Source: Byssothecium circinans (taxonomy: Eukaryota > Ascomycota > Dothideomycetes > Pleosporales > Massarinaceae). Taken from it: a stretch of 64,000 nt of DNA. Positions 37,278 to 46,861 of this stretch are shown in pieces. The translations under genes and the position numbers were made by a program. The stretch lies in the NCBI GenBank assembly GCA_010015675.1, contig ML976986.1:515382-579381 (forward strand). Direction: 5' to 3'. The first letter of the stretch is position 1, and the number at the start of each line of letters is the position of its first letter. The notes below the pieces were generated by a model. It did not search any database. It was not told where the DNA came from and saw only the letters and a list, made by a program, of their open reading frames with translations.

Positions 37278-37773
37278 TTTTAGAGAAGTTTGGCAGATCC
37301 TGTGCGAATAATAAGGACTTTTTTTCTTCGAATACACGCGGTGCGTAGTTGTATGGTCAAAATCTTTTGTAGATTTATATGATTTATACACACCTGAGAA
37401 GGCCACTTCAATAGGGAAACGCCAACTCGTCTGGTTGAAGACTCCATTGAAAGCTTCTCAATGTGAACAAAACCGAGAGACCGGGAATTTGTGAACGTGA
37501 AATTTGTGAACGTGAAATTTGTAAACGTTAAAGTGATTGAGCGATTTGAAGTTGCAAAATCGGAACGTGATGACGCTCAAAGCGATTCTTGTCGCGACTC
37601 AAGTCCATCACAGATTCTTAGCTAGTGTTTGTTCAACTCCAACTGGGCATCATAGTATCGTTCGCTTCAATTCAAACTTCACAAGTACTCACAACCGAAA
37701 CGGGGAGGGGAACCAACGCGACGTACCCAACGATTTCGTTTTCTGATGTCACTACTTTGTCACCTATATCCCT
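37278..37773. other. intergenic region with short tandem repeat
   Basis: Promoter of the amidase gene and 3' region of the BTB gene. It holds a 3 x 15-bp direct repeat at 37486-37530. No gene seen. Confidence 0.5.
37486..37530. repeat. 3 x 15-bp direct tandem repeat
   Basis: The units are AATTTGTGAACGTGA twice and AATTTGTAAACGTTA once, the last with two changes. The array lies about 210 bases upstream of the amidase ATG. It may be a simple slippage repeat or a cluster of binding sites. Confidence 0.75.
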
Positions 37774-38715
37774 TCATTTGCCGACCAAATACACCCGAGT
37801 AACTTTCCAAAAGTCGACGACAAACTTCCCACCTTCCTCCATCAGCGCCTCAAACTCCTTACTCTTCCCCACAATGTCCACTTCACATGCCATATAATCA
37901 ACCACCAGCTTTCTCAGCTCATCATTTCCACCATCTTTCTTCTCATACGTGTCGCGATCATACGCGTACCGCACTAGCTCTACGATATCGCCAATGCGCG
38001 CATGATACAATTTGAAATTCAGGAGAGTTTGGTGAATCTTGTGCAGCGCTAGACTTTTCAGTGGCTCGATGAGGTACATATCTGCGAATGTGTATAGACG
38101 AGCGTGTCCGAGGAGAACGGGCGTGAAGTCTTGGTTTGCTGCTGTGTTGGCTTGCGGTATGAAGCTAGCGAGGATCTCGGTCTTCGGTTCGTGGCCGCCC
38201 TCGAAGTATTTGCGATTGTTAAAGCGTGTGCGCAGTTTGGCTTTGTTATTCTTTCCCTTTTTGCCCTTCGCCATCCCTCCCCGTTCGGCAGGCTGAGCTG
38301 GAGGTTCAGGCTCAACTGGCGCCTCTGCCGCCTCAGTACTGGGCTCTTCCGGCTCAGGGGTCGGTGGACATGGAGGAGGCGGTGACTCGTCTTTGACTGT
38401 ATCGTCGATTATCCAGGCTGGAACAGTATAGTCGCGGCGAAACGCGTATTCGACGAAGCGAATGAAGTCTTCTGTCTCGATATCTTTGAGCTCAGCGCTT
38501 TTTGTTTCAGCTTCGCTCATTCTGCCTTCAATGAGGGCTTTCAGGCTGTCTGACGTTGCTGATATAGCCTTGGAGGGAACCCGGATGACATCTTTCACCT
38601 CGCCAGTTCCGACGTAGAAAGTGAAAAGGTCGGATTGAATGATCCTATGTGCTTGTTCAATTCAAGTTGTCTATTATTGTAAAGGCATTACTCACTCTGC
38701 GAAAGAAGGGGTCAT
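37774..38715 (-). CDS. BTB/POZ-domain protein
   Basis: Fungal BTB/POZ-domain protein, probably a protein-interaction adaptor. Exons 38715-38696 and 38644-37774 give 296 residues from the ATG at 38715. The BTB core at residues ~8-75 reads IIQSDLFTFYVG, VIRVPSKAISATSDSLKAL and DIETEDFIRFVEYAFRRDY. An acidic, Pro-rich linker follows (residues ~95-130), then a basic patch (KGKKGKNNKAK). After that comes the C-terminal helical half, HARLYTFADMYLIEPLKSLALHKIH and VELVRYAYDRD, as in the large fungal family of BTB proteins without kelch repeats. Such proteins may recruit targets to Cul3, which is inference only. The first coding exon is only 20 nt. Confidence 0.85.
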
Positions 38716-39325
38716 TTTCGTTGTATTGGGCTTAGGAGTTGGTAGTGTGCGTTGTCTTATTCTTGGTGTTGTCAGTTGTCGCATGCATCCTGCAGTAGCG
38801 TCTCGCGAGTCTCTGGACTGGGGGATGGGCCAATGGTTTGATGCAAGGCTGAAGGACCCCAAAATAGGTGCTTAGTTGACCATCAAAGATATATAGTATA
38901 GTGCAATCAAGATTACAAGGCTCGCAGTGAAATACATAATACCACTAGCCTTGGAAAAGCATGCAAGAATGACCTGCAATCAACTGCAGATACGTAAAAA
39001 CTGCCTCTCATGGACGACAGAATTTGGCAAATAGGCCTAACAAGGTACTCCGTAAATCGTTTCTTAGGAACAGCCAGTGTCTAACGCTTTACTGAAAATT
39101 TAAAATCATATATACATATAATTTCCCAAAGCCACCTTCCCAAAGCCACTCTCCCAAGCTGCTGAGAAAGCTTGCGAACAGCAGGTACTTACTATACGTA
39201 GATGCGAGTAGTGATAGTGATATATAGGGATTGTAATGCAATATGTGCTAGCATAGTCCCCCCAATACGGTTTACGCATCCACTAATAATCCATTTGCTG
39301 TCCCATGAATCGTGCCGCCTCCTTT
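38716..39325. other. intergenic region, A+T-rich
   Basis: About 600 bases with no gene. It is A+T-rich, and a short direct duplication of CCCAAAGCCAC occurs near 39124-39150. Confidence 0.45.
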
Positions 39326-40682
39326 TTATGCTTTGATCTCCGCATGCGTTTCCTCCACCTGCGGGAGAGCATCATTCCGATAAACCTTGTACTGATCCGA
39401 CATTAGACCATTCAATCCCTCTTCCGCACCTTCCCACCAAATAGAGGTCCACTCAATAACAACAGGCGCAAAAGTGAAGATCGCAAGGATCTGCCCAAAT
39501 GACCATTCATGATCCTCTGACATATCTCCAGCACGACTGTCCAGATTTTTCCTATAGTACACAAATACGCCAAAGGAAGCCCACATCGCGAGTACAGCCC
39601 AGAGAACCGTGAGTAATGGCCATATCAATCGTAGCTTGAGGAGGAATCTGTTCTTCTTGGAGAATGGCCGTCGCCACAGGCATCGGAGTAGAAGGTAGAC
39701 CAGCACAACCAGGCCAAGGATGGCGAAAAGAATGAGGAGAGAATTGTCGAATTCGATCAATGCATCCATGTTGAGGCAGTTCCTTTCGAAGAACAGCTGC
39801 CCAGACGTATCGAGCCCGAGCCCATCGTAATAATAACGACGAGAGATGCCCGTTATATAAATAGCCCAAATAAACAGCCCCATCATACTGGCTGTCAATG
39901 CTCCAATTAGGCCCCATGTCCAGGTCCTAAATTTGCTCCTCCGAAGAGAATGGGAAGCTGATGTGTGTAAGGCGATGGTAGGGAAGATGGTGAACAGCGA
40001 GACGAACGCTGACATGACGCATGAGGTGGAGGTTACGGCTTTTGTGGGGTCGTAGATTGTAATGCCGAAATTGTAATTCGCTGCGACCAACATTGCGATG
40101 GTGAGGAGAAGGGCCGCATCCAGGAAAGGACGAAGGCTTTCGTTTGTTGCTTCGTGGATACGACCTAACCGGTTCTTCCACGTGCCACTTTTGGGTCTGC
40201 GGCCGTACTGCCCTATCAGGAGGATTGTTATATAGAGGGTCGTGAATATTGCCTCGGTAGCGTAGGTTGCGAGCATCTGTTCAGTGTCAGTTCTGTTTTG
40301 TCTATATTTAACAATATTCAGTTACCCCTCTGCCGGCGAAATCTGCATTGCCTTTCCAGGGCAAAAGGCTGCAGAACTGATCGAGACAGTTGGCAAAGGT
40401 AGAGTCTACCAGTGCATTGCGAGGTTGTTTTTCTTTGTTGATGAAAGTCGCATTGAAGTACCAGTCTTCTACCTCGCGGGGCTTTGGAGGAGTAATGTTA
40501 TTGTCAATCCAATATCGATTATATCCTGCTAATATCATGTTTCTCGTCGCGTTCATCGGCCACTCATGACTAGAGCGATAGAAGTTGGAAAGCCATTCGC
40601 TGGGAATGTCGCAGTTGTCATAGTGGAGTGATGAGATTTTATTGGCTGGAGGCACCCACGAGTAGCTTGAGATGTCTGCCAT
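39326..40682 (-). CDS. seven-transmembrane protein of unknown function
   Basis: I do not recognise a named family. Exons 40682-40326 and 40276-39326 give 435 residues. The donor uses the fourth G of a GGGG run, so the coding join is RG|ML. The first ~120 residues are polar with several Trp, Cys and Asn, and N-glycosylation-like sequons (NAT, NIT), consistent with an extracellular N-terminus without a cleavable signal. Seven hydrophobic segments follow, from MLATYATEAIFTTLYITILL to the last at QILAIFTFAPVVIEW, with short basic loops between helices 5 and 6 (RRPFSKKNR). The overall shape suggests a fungal 7TM protein. No GPCR or opsin motif is seen. Confidence 0.75.
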
Positions 40683-42070
40683 GTCGAACAGACTTGCACG
40701 GTGGAGTTGATCGGAGACCTCAAAAGTTCAAGAAGAAAGCGACATGCTTTCTCTTAAAGAACTCCAGGTTGTACGAGTAACGAGTAAGCGTTTTCAAGCT
40801 TGGCGTCCAAGTCTGGGAAATGCTAATTATAATATACTCGGACCCCCGGAAAAGGATAATGGGGTTGTTTGGGGGGCTAGCGTTGTCATTGATCACGCCG
40901 AATACGAAGGAGATGTTATTTAGTGAGTCACCAGCCTTGGTCCAGTGGCCACCGTGGTTGGTGACCCACTAAATACAAGCTTCTTCGTACCGTGCTGAGA
41001 TCTGACGGATTGCGAACCTAGTCTATTGGTTTTTTACGGCCGCTAGGTTTAGGTAACAATGCTTCACGACCCCCACATGAGAGGAGTCACGCCATTTGAC
41101 CCCGAGGGTTTAAGGCTTCGACGAAATAGCATAAGGGTCTAAACGAATGTCAGTGTAATTTGTTAAGTTATGTGGTTGCGAAGGTACAAAAGTCTTCACT
41201 TGACTTGGTGTAAAGGATTTAGTATCTATCTTGGACGTCAACTGGTATAGCCAGAGTATTATGCGGCTGAAGGAGCGACTCTGACTTTTTATATTCCCAT
41301 GTATTATGCAAACTTTTACTGCCGAAGTTAACTTGATACGACGACAAGAGCCGGGCAAGGGAGAACCCAAAAAACTGATGTGGTTGAGTACATTGTGCAG
41401 AGGCATCCTGTAGTCGAAGACTTGAAGGGTAGCGCTGGGAAACCATAAATAATGACGTCACGATGGACTCTTCTATAGAATAGTTGACATCCGAAGTATC
41501 CTGCAGTGAAATTCATGCCACGGCAAAGAGATTTGAGAGACTGGAACAGAAAGACAAGTAATAAGAAGATGTACGGAAAAGATTCTCTAGGGTTTCGGTG
41601 GAGCACTTACACAAACCTGCATTATGACGCCACATCTCAGCAGCCACCACCATCATGCCAAAATGACGATCATCCATACTTTACACGAGCTCTTTCCTTG
41701 CCCTACCACCTACCGCGAACGGTTGGTCTAGACGCTCTCTACTAACCACCGGCTGCGATAGCTCGCTACGTCATCCCGTATACAAAAACCTGTAAACCCA
41801 AAAGTTTGCATCCTCTTTTCCACTTTCGCATGCTGCAACGCACATTCACGATCTTCAGAAATCCCTGTGTAAATCACACATGCATCTATATCTCCACTTC
41901 CTGGAATAGACTCGAAAACAACAGTCAAGTTGGCGCCGTCAAAGTTCTCCGTTCCAAACCGTCGCGCAGTCGCGTCTCTCGCCATCGTTAGCGTCCTTTC
42001 GGCGATCGAAAAGCAACGCAAAGCGAAGAATAAAGCAGGCGACTCCGAGCTCGACTTCGCGGCCCAAGAC
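40683..42070. other. intergenic region with a short inverted-repeat element
   Basis: About 1.4 kb without a supportable gene. It contains the 55-bp inverted-repeat element at 40919-40973. The frame of the next gene is open for 47 codons before the ATG at 42071, but no ATG begins that stretch. Confidence 0.45.
40919..40973. mobile_element. 55-bp TA-flanked inverted-repeat element (MITE-like relic)
   Basis: The left end TTTAGTGAGTCACCA and the right end TGGTGACCCACTAAA are reverse complements with one mismatch in 15. Weaker symmetry continues inward for several bases around a ~10-base core. The element is bounded on both sides by the dinucleotide TA, as in Tc1/mariner-type (Fot1/pogo) insertions. 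It has no coding capacity, so it would be a solo-TIR pair or miniature element. Confidence 0.45.
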
Positions 42071-43972
42071 ATGTCCGGCGAGCTTCAGACAATTCCGGCG
42101 CGGCATGGGGTAGCTACATTCGTACCCAGGGGACGGACAATCAAGATCATAAATACATACGGGAAGCAAGTGGTTAGTACGTGGGCTTTCAGCTTGGGAA
42201 AGCCACCAGAGGAAGTAGCGGACGATGAGGACGAAGAGGAGGCTGATACTGAGGGTATGGAGGAGCAGGTTGATGAGTTGAAGAAGGATTTGGAGAAGGA
42301 CCAAGGCAAGGATAAGGTTCAGGAGGTGGAGAAGGATATTGAGAAGCCAAAAGAGGAAGTGAAGAAAACAGAGGAAACACAGAAGCAGTCTCGAGATACC
42401 AATGCTAAGAGCGAGCAAAACGACACTGCGACAGAGGGCACCACCACGAAGGAAGAAGATCCTTCCAAAGATTCCGACGACCCACCCGAGCAAGCCCCGG
42501 ATACCCCAGAAAATGAGAAAGCAACCCGGGAAAAAGATACTCCCAACGCAAAGTCCCCCGCCCAAAAGCGCACATGGGCCTCATACATTCCGTCAATCCC
42601 CTACCGCAACAAGAACCAAACACAAAGCAAGATCGATACCGCATCCGCACCAGCAGACCCCAAGGCTGAGAAAGAGCAGCAAGCAGCCACCTCCAAGAAA
42701 TGGTCCTCCTATCTCCCCACTGGCAAAGGCTTCAGCAGCTACGTCCCCAACGTCCAACTCCCCGACTCGCAAAACATGATCGGTTCGTTCCAAGCAAGCC
42801 ACAACCGCGACCCCAATAAATCCTACGCCGAGCAGCTCTACGATTTTTCCAAGACACCTGTAGGTGCAGGATCAATCGCAGCAGCGACAGGTTCGGGAAC
42901 CGCTTCTTCGTTATACGCCGCGTACTCTGCCTACACCAAGATGAACCCATCCAAGGATGATGTCCCGCCGATGGAGTACTTGTCGCTTCCACATACGCGC
43001 GCAGCCACAAACCGTCTGGTACCAGCTGTAGACGACACCCTCCTCACAAACCTACGCAACCCCATCATCACACTCATAGAAGACACATCACCCGGCGCTC
43101 ACGACACACTAACCACAGCCTGCGACGCCCATCTCTATGCCTCGCTCGGCGTCCCCAAACCCGAAGAACATGGTAGTTGTGCCGAGAACCTCGTCCTCGC
43201 TCTCAAAGAACTCAACGAGAAAGCCGGACTCAAAGGCACAAAAGCCGTTGGCGCCGACATAACCGTCAACATCGCGCCCACGCCTCTTCATCTCTTCATG
43301 AATGCGCCTATCAAAGTCGACGGCGAAGCACACACCTCGGGCACAGGAGCTAAAGGCGCATCTCTCCACGTGGAAGAACCACAGGGCAAAAAGAGATGCT
43401 TTGTGCGGTTCAGGGCTGAAAGAGATGTGGTAGTTGTGTTGAGTGCGTGTCCGATGGATGTCGGGAAGCAGAACGGAGGAAGGTGTATGGCAGCGAACTT
43501 CATGGTTGAAGCAGCGAACGAGGAGGACTTGGCTGCTTCCATTAGTTCGACCAAGAAGGCGCCGAAGAAATTGAACAGGAATAAGGAGGCTGAAAAGGAC
43601 GGAGAGAATGCAGGCAGTGAGCAGAAGAAAGATGGAGAGAAGGGTTCAAAGATGAGTATGCCGAGGCTTCGAGGTGGACCAGCGAAACCTGCTGCGGTGA
43701 AGAAGTCGGCGGAGGGTGCGAGGAGCAATAGTAAGGGTACTACTAGTGACGATCCGCCAGCGAGCGAGTTACCCGAGGAGATTAAGAAAGAGGAGCGAGC
43801 CTCAAAGGCGAAAGAGAAGCAAATTGAGCAGCCGAAGCAGAACGATGCGCCAAAACCGAAAGAGGAGAAGCAAGAAGAGCCCAAAGCTGAGGAACAGCCC
43901 AAACCCAAACGAAAACCAAAGAAACTCGAACGACGAAGCGCTGAACCATCGGCGCCTGCGAAAAGCGAGTAA
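42071..43972 (+). CDS. DUF1989 (urea carboxylase-associated) protein with long disordered insert
   Basis: A DUF1989-family protein of unknown activity; bacterial relatives accompany urea carboxylase. It is one uninterrupted frame of 633 residues from the ATG at 42071, chosen because MSGELQTIPARHG begins the conserved domain and upstream sense codons lack an ATG. The domain is split. The N-terminal strands (TFVPRGRTIKIINTYGKQVV) are followed by a Glu/Lys-rich, Ser-rich insert of roughly 240 residues containing three SYxP repeats (ASYIPS, SSYLPT, SSYVPN). The domain then resumes with EYLSLPHTRAATNRLVP, NPIITLIEDTSPGAHDTLTTAC, HGSCAENL, NIAPTPLHLFMN and the final VVLSACPMD. A further ~150 residues form a Lys/Glu/Pro-rich tail. 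Where relatives have QVVDTWAF this protein has QVVSTWAF. Confidence 0.85.
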   Translation: MSGELQTIPARHGVATFVPRGRTIKIINTYGKQVVSTWAFSLGKPPEEVADDEDEEEADTEGMEEQVDELKKDLEKDQGKDKVQEVEKDIEKPKEEVKKTEETQKQSRDTNAKSEQNDTATEGTTTKEEDPSKDSDDPPEQAPDTPENEKATREKDTPNAKSPAQKRTWASYIPSIPYRNKNQTQSKIDTASAPADPKAEKEQQAATSKKWSSYLPTGKGFSSYVPNVQLPDSQNMIGSFQASHNRDPNKSYAEQLYDFSKTPVGAGSIAAATGSGTASSLYAAYSAYTKMNPSKDDVPPMEYLSLPHTRAATNRLVPAVDDTLLTNLRNPIITLIEDTSPGAHDTLTTACDAHLYASLGVPKPEEHGSCAENLVLALKELNEKAGLKGTKAVGADITVNIAPTPLHLFMNAPIKVDGEAHTSGTGAKGASLHVEEPQGKKRCFVRFRAERDVVVVLSACPMDVGKQNGGRCMAANFMVEAANEEDLAASISSTKKAPKKLNRNKEAEKDGENAGSEQKKDGEKGSKMSMPRLRGGPAKPAAVKKSAEGARSNSKGTTSDDPPASELPEEIKKEERASKAKEKQIEQPKQNDAPKPKEEKQEEPKAEEQPKPKRKPKKLERRSAEPSAPAKSE

Positions 43973-44345
43973 CAGACTGCATAGTATTTTCCCCTTGAAT
44001 GGTGTGCTTTTGGGCGCTCTTCTGGTGATATCATTCATGGATCATTTATACTTTCAATTCCGCTACTTACCGGGTCAGCGTATATGCATGTTAATTGCGG
44101 CCTCGTAACCCGGTCTGAGTGGAGGTTTGGGATGTTCATCTAGTCTCTCGTACGCTAGCAGTGTTATTTTTAGTTGGAAAATGGCTTTAGGCTGCTTGAC
44201 TTCATCAGTGGAGAAACTTGATCCATGTCGTGTGGGATAATGTAATATGAACAAATAATGAGATGCATTTCAAAGATCCTACGAATGAGTGTTATCTACC
44301 TGCCACAAGAACTCTTCCTACATTGGTATCATCCCGTCTCTCGTC
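43973..44345. other. intergenic region between convergent genes
   Basis: About 370 bases between two gene ends; no gene seen. Confidence 0.5.
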
Positions 44346-45931
44346 TCAGCCCATCCTAGCGGTCGGTGCACAACTCCCCCAAGGCACACAAGTAAATGTC
44401 GGACACCCCTTAAACACAGTCTTCGTTCGCACAGGCGTACACTTATCGCTGATTGGTGTAGGGGGCGTAGGCGGAGGCGGAATAGTTAGAATCGTAGTCG
44501 TTATTATTGTCTTCTCGATCTCTCGGACCTTGACCTCAGGCGCTGCGATCTTGCAAGCGACCAAATCTGCATGTGGGCAGGTTGGTGGGACACACGGTGG
44601 CACGATAGTGGAGGTGATGGTGACACAGGATGTCGTGGGTTTGGGGGGAGAAGGCAGCTTCGTTGTCGTAATTGAGAAGGTAGTTGGGCATTTGCAGCTC
44701 GCGCAAATATTTGAAAACGTCGCTGTAACAGGACAAGCGGGGATTCCGGTGCCAGTGTCGATCACAGGCGGCACAACCGTAGTTGAGCCCGGAACAAGTG
44801 AACATTGCCCCCCACAGCTATACGTAGGACACGGATGGATAGTCGTCTCCGTATTCGTGCTTCCACACGTAAATTGCGCGGCTTCTTCTTCGCGCTTGCC
44901 CCACGTTACAATTGCAGAGGGCAGGCCCAGTGTTATGTCATCTGGTGGAGCTGGAGGAAGCGGATTGTTGATCTCAGTGGGTGTGGGGATGTCGTCATCA
45001 TCATCGTCTTGTCGTTTGCCCCAGCTGATTGTACCTGTGGGCTTCACAAAAGTGATCTCGTCGGCTTGGCGCTTGCCCCATGTAATCGTCGCCGTTGGAG
45101 GGTTTATGATGACGGTATTAGGTGGGTTTTGCGTCGGTTGAGCGGGGGGGATCTCGATGGGTCCATCTCCTGGTTCTTCTGGTTCTTCCGGGTCGTCTGG
45201 GAAGTCAGTTGGCTCGGGACCGCTTTCAAATTGACGCTTGCCCCAGGTGATTGTTGCCGTTGGAGGGTTAATAACGACAGTGTCAGGTGGGTTTTGCGTC
45301 GGTTGAGCAGGAGGAATCTCGATGGGTCCTCCATCTCCGGGGTCTTCTGGTTCTTCCGGGTCGTCTGGGAAGTCAGTCGGCCTGGGACCGCTTTCAACTT
45401 GACGCTTGCCCCAGGTGATTGTTGCCGTTGGAGGATTGATGATGATAGTGTCGGGTGGATTTTGGGGTGGACCGACAGGAGGAATAATAATTGGACCTCC
45501 ATCACCTGGGTCCTCAGGATCTTCTGGCCAGTCAGGGTCGTCCTCGAACTGACGCTTTCCCCAATGTCCTGGCCAGCCGGGCTTCTTGGTCGTGATAGGT
45601 GGCTGAGGACCATCCCAACTGATGGACGCTGTAGGGGGGCTGAGCGTAATGGAATCAGTCGGTGGTGGTGCTGGAGGATCATCTTCCGGATCTTCTGGTT
45701 TATCATCTGCGGGAGGTGTTGGTAGTGGTGGGTCCCAGCTGATCGAATAGGTTGGTGGATCTAAAGTGATCTGCCTGACTACCTGCGCATCAGGCTGCGG
45801 TTGTGCAGCAGGAATTGCTTGGATGCTTGAGGACATTAGCATGAACGTATAGCTCTCTGCGAGGATGAGGTTGAAACTGACCTGACAACGAGGCCGAGCA
45901 ACACTAAAATGCTACTCCTCGAGGGCGCCAT
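44346..45931 (-). CDS. secreted Kex2-type repeat precursor (WGKR repeats) with Cys-rich C-terminus
   Basis: Exons 45931-45882 and 45825-44346 encode 509 residues. The first exon supplies a signal peptide (MAPSRSSILVLLGLVVSIQA). The middle consists of seven related units ending in (S/T)I(S/T)W or IVTW. Five or six carry WGKR, and Lys-Arg pairs fall at about residues 107, 157, 213, 268, 287 and 327. The core reads INPPTATITWGKRQ in three units; spacers are Asp/Glu/Pro-rich (DFPDDPEEPE). From residue ~330 the protein becomes Cys/Thr/Pro-rich, with CPTYSCGGQC, ICASCKCP and FTCVPWGSC. KR is the classic Kex2 site, so processing in the Golgi to repeated peptides is inferred. No DUF3328/UstY-type or other RiPP tailoring gene is seen beside it. 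It may alternatively be an unprocessed wall or adhesin-like protein. Confidence 0.85.
45070..45570. repeat. tandem repeat inside the precursor gene (period ~150-168 bp)
   Basis: On the + strand, copies beginning CGCTTGCCCC start near 45070, 45235 and 45403, with a related CGCTTTCCCC at 45553. The periods are 165, 168 and 150 bp, all multiples of three. The copies are highly similar at the DNA level, implying recent duplication or conversion between repeats. Each unit encodes one WGKR block and its acidic spacer. Confidence 0.85.
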
Positions 45932-46861
45932 CGCTGCGAATTGGCCAGCTTAGATCGCTAGGAGAGACTGGACAGTCTGAACATGGTCGTAATTATTGAA
46001 AAGCGGACGAACTCTTCCAAATTATATGACGTCCATTGCGTATTGTCACCTGGTCCGCACAACCAACAGCACTTTGTACAAATGAAAGATACGACGGTCT
46101 ATCAATCACCGCCGTACCTGTACTTCTCACTCACGTTTCACATATTGAAAAAACGTGCGCCTGCAACCCGTTGGGAGGAAGGTGTTGCCATTCCAGGTTC
46201 TAGGTCGATCGCATACGATGCAGAGCGATTTCTGACAAAGCTTATTGCTGTATTGCAGCTTCGAGCGGCGGAAACTTTCACAATGGCGGCATTGGCAAAG
46301 CTATATTTAGCGTCGTCGAACAAGAAATGTAATGATGGGGAAGGCGATACGACAAGTTTGGAAGAAAGAGCTGGGAACATAGAGTGCAGACTTGTATAAG
46401 TATATTGCTGGATATTTGCTGTGATCGCACGGGGGTTCCGGCGACAACCGAGATGTCGTCGTATTGGATGTAGGGTCGGGTAGACGAGGCCCTTGCATAT
46501 GCAAGTTGCGAGACGGAGAGGACAGCCTAACTTCATTTTGAAGGGTCAATAACTCTCGATCGTATCCTCTTCATCCTCGTCGTCTGGTTGATCTAGAAGA
46601 TTCGCTAGTTTTTGTACGTGCATGCGAAGGAGCGTGATGGTAGGTTTGGGCTAATGCATTAAGCCCAAATGGCGAACCCACCTAGGAAGGACGCAAGTAC
46701 GGCTATTAGCATGATCTATCAGAAGCCGAGGTCATAGCCTTTATTTAGCATCAAGTCGGGGGAGGGCTCTAGAAGAAAGTGAATGCTGTCGTAGCGCGAC
46801 GAATCTCCCGATAATCGTCGTTCTGAAGTACGAGCTTGACGGACAGCTAAGTGCAACGAGG
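45932..46861. other. intergenic region
   Basis: About 930 bases. Two frames overlap on opposite strands (45983-46399 plus, 46138-46536 minus). Neither has a recognisable domain, and I could not support either as a gene. Confidence 0.4.

Noticed and set aside
41939..42565. 208-codon minus-strand Leu-rich frame resembling membrane helices
   Set aside because: Antisense of the Glu/Lys-rich DUF1989 insert; GAG/AAG read backwards gives CTC/CTT Leu.
44263..45725. Long plus-strand open frames (292 and 306 codons) over the precursor gene
   Set aside because: They are antisense shadows of the repetitive minus-strand gene. The minus strand has the signal peptide, KR sites and splice junction.
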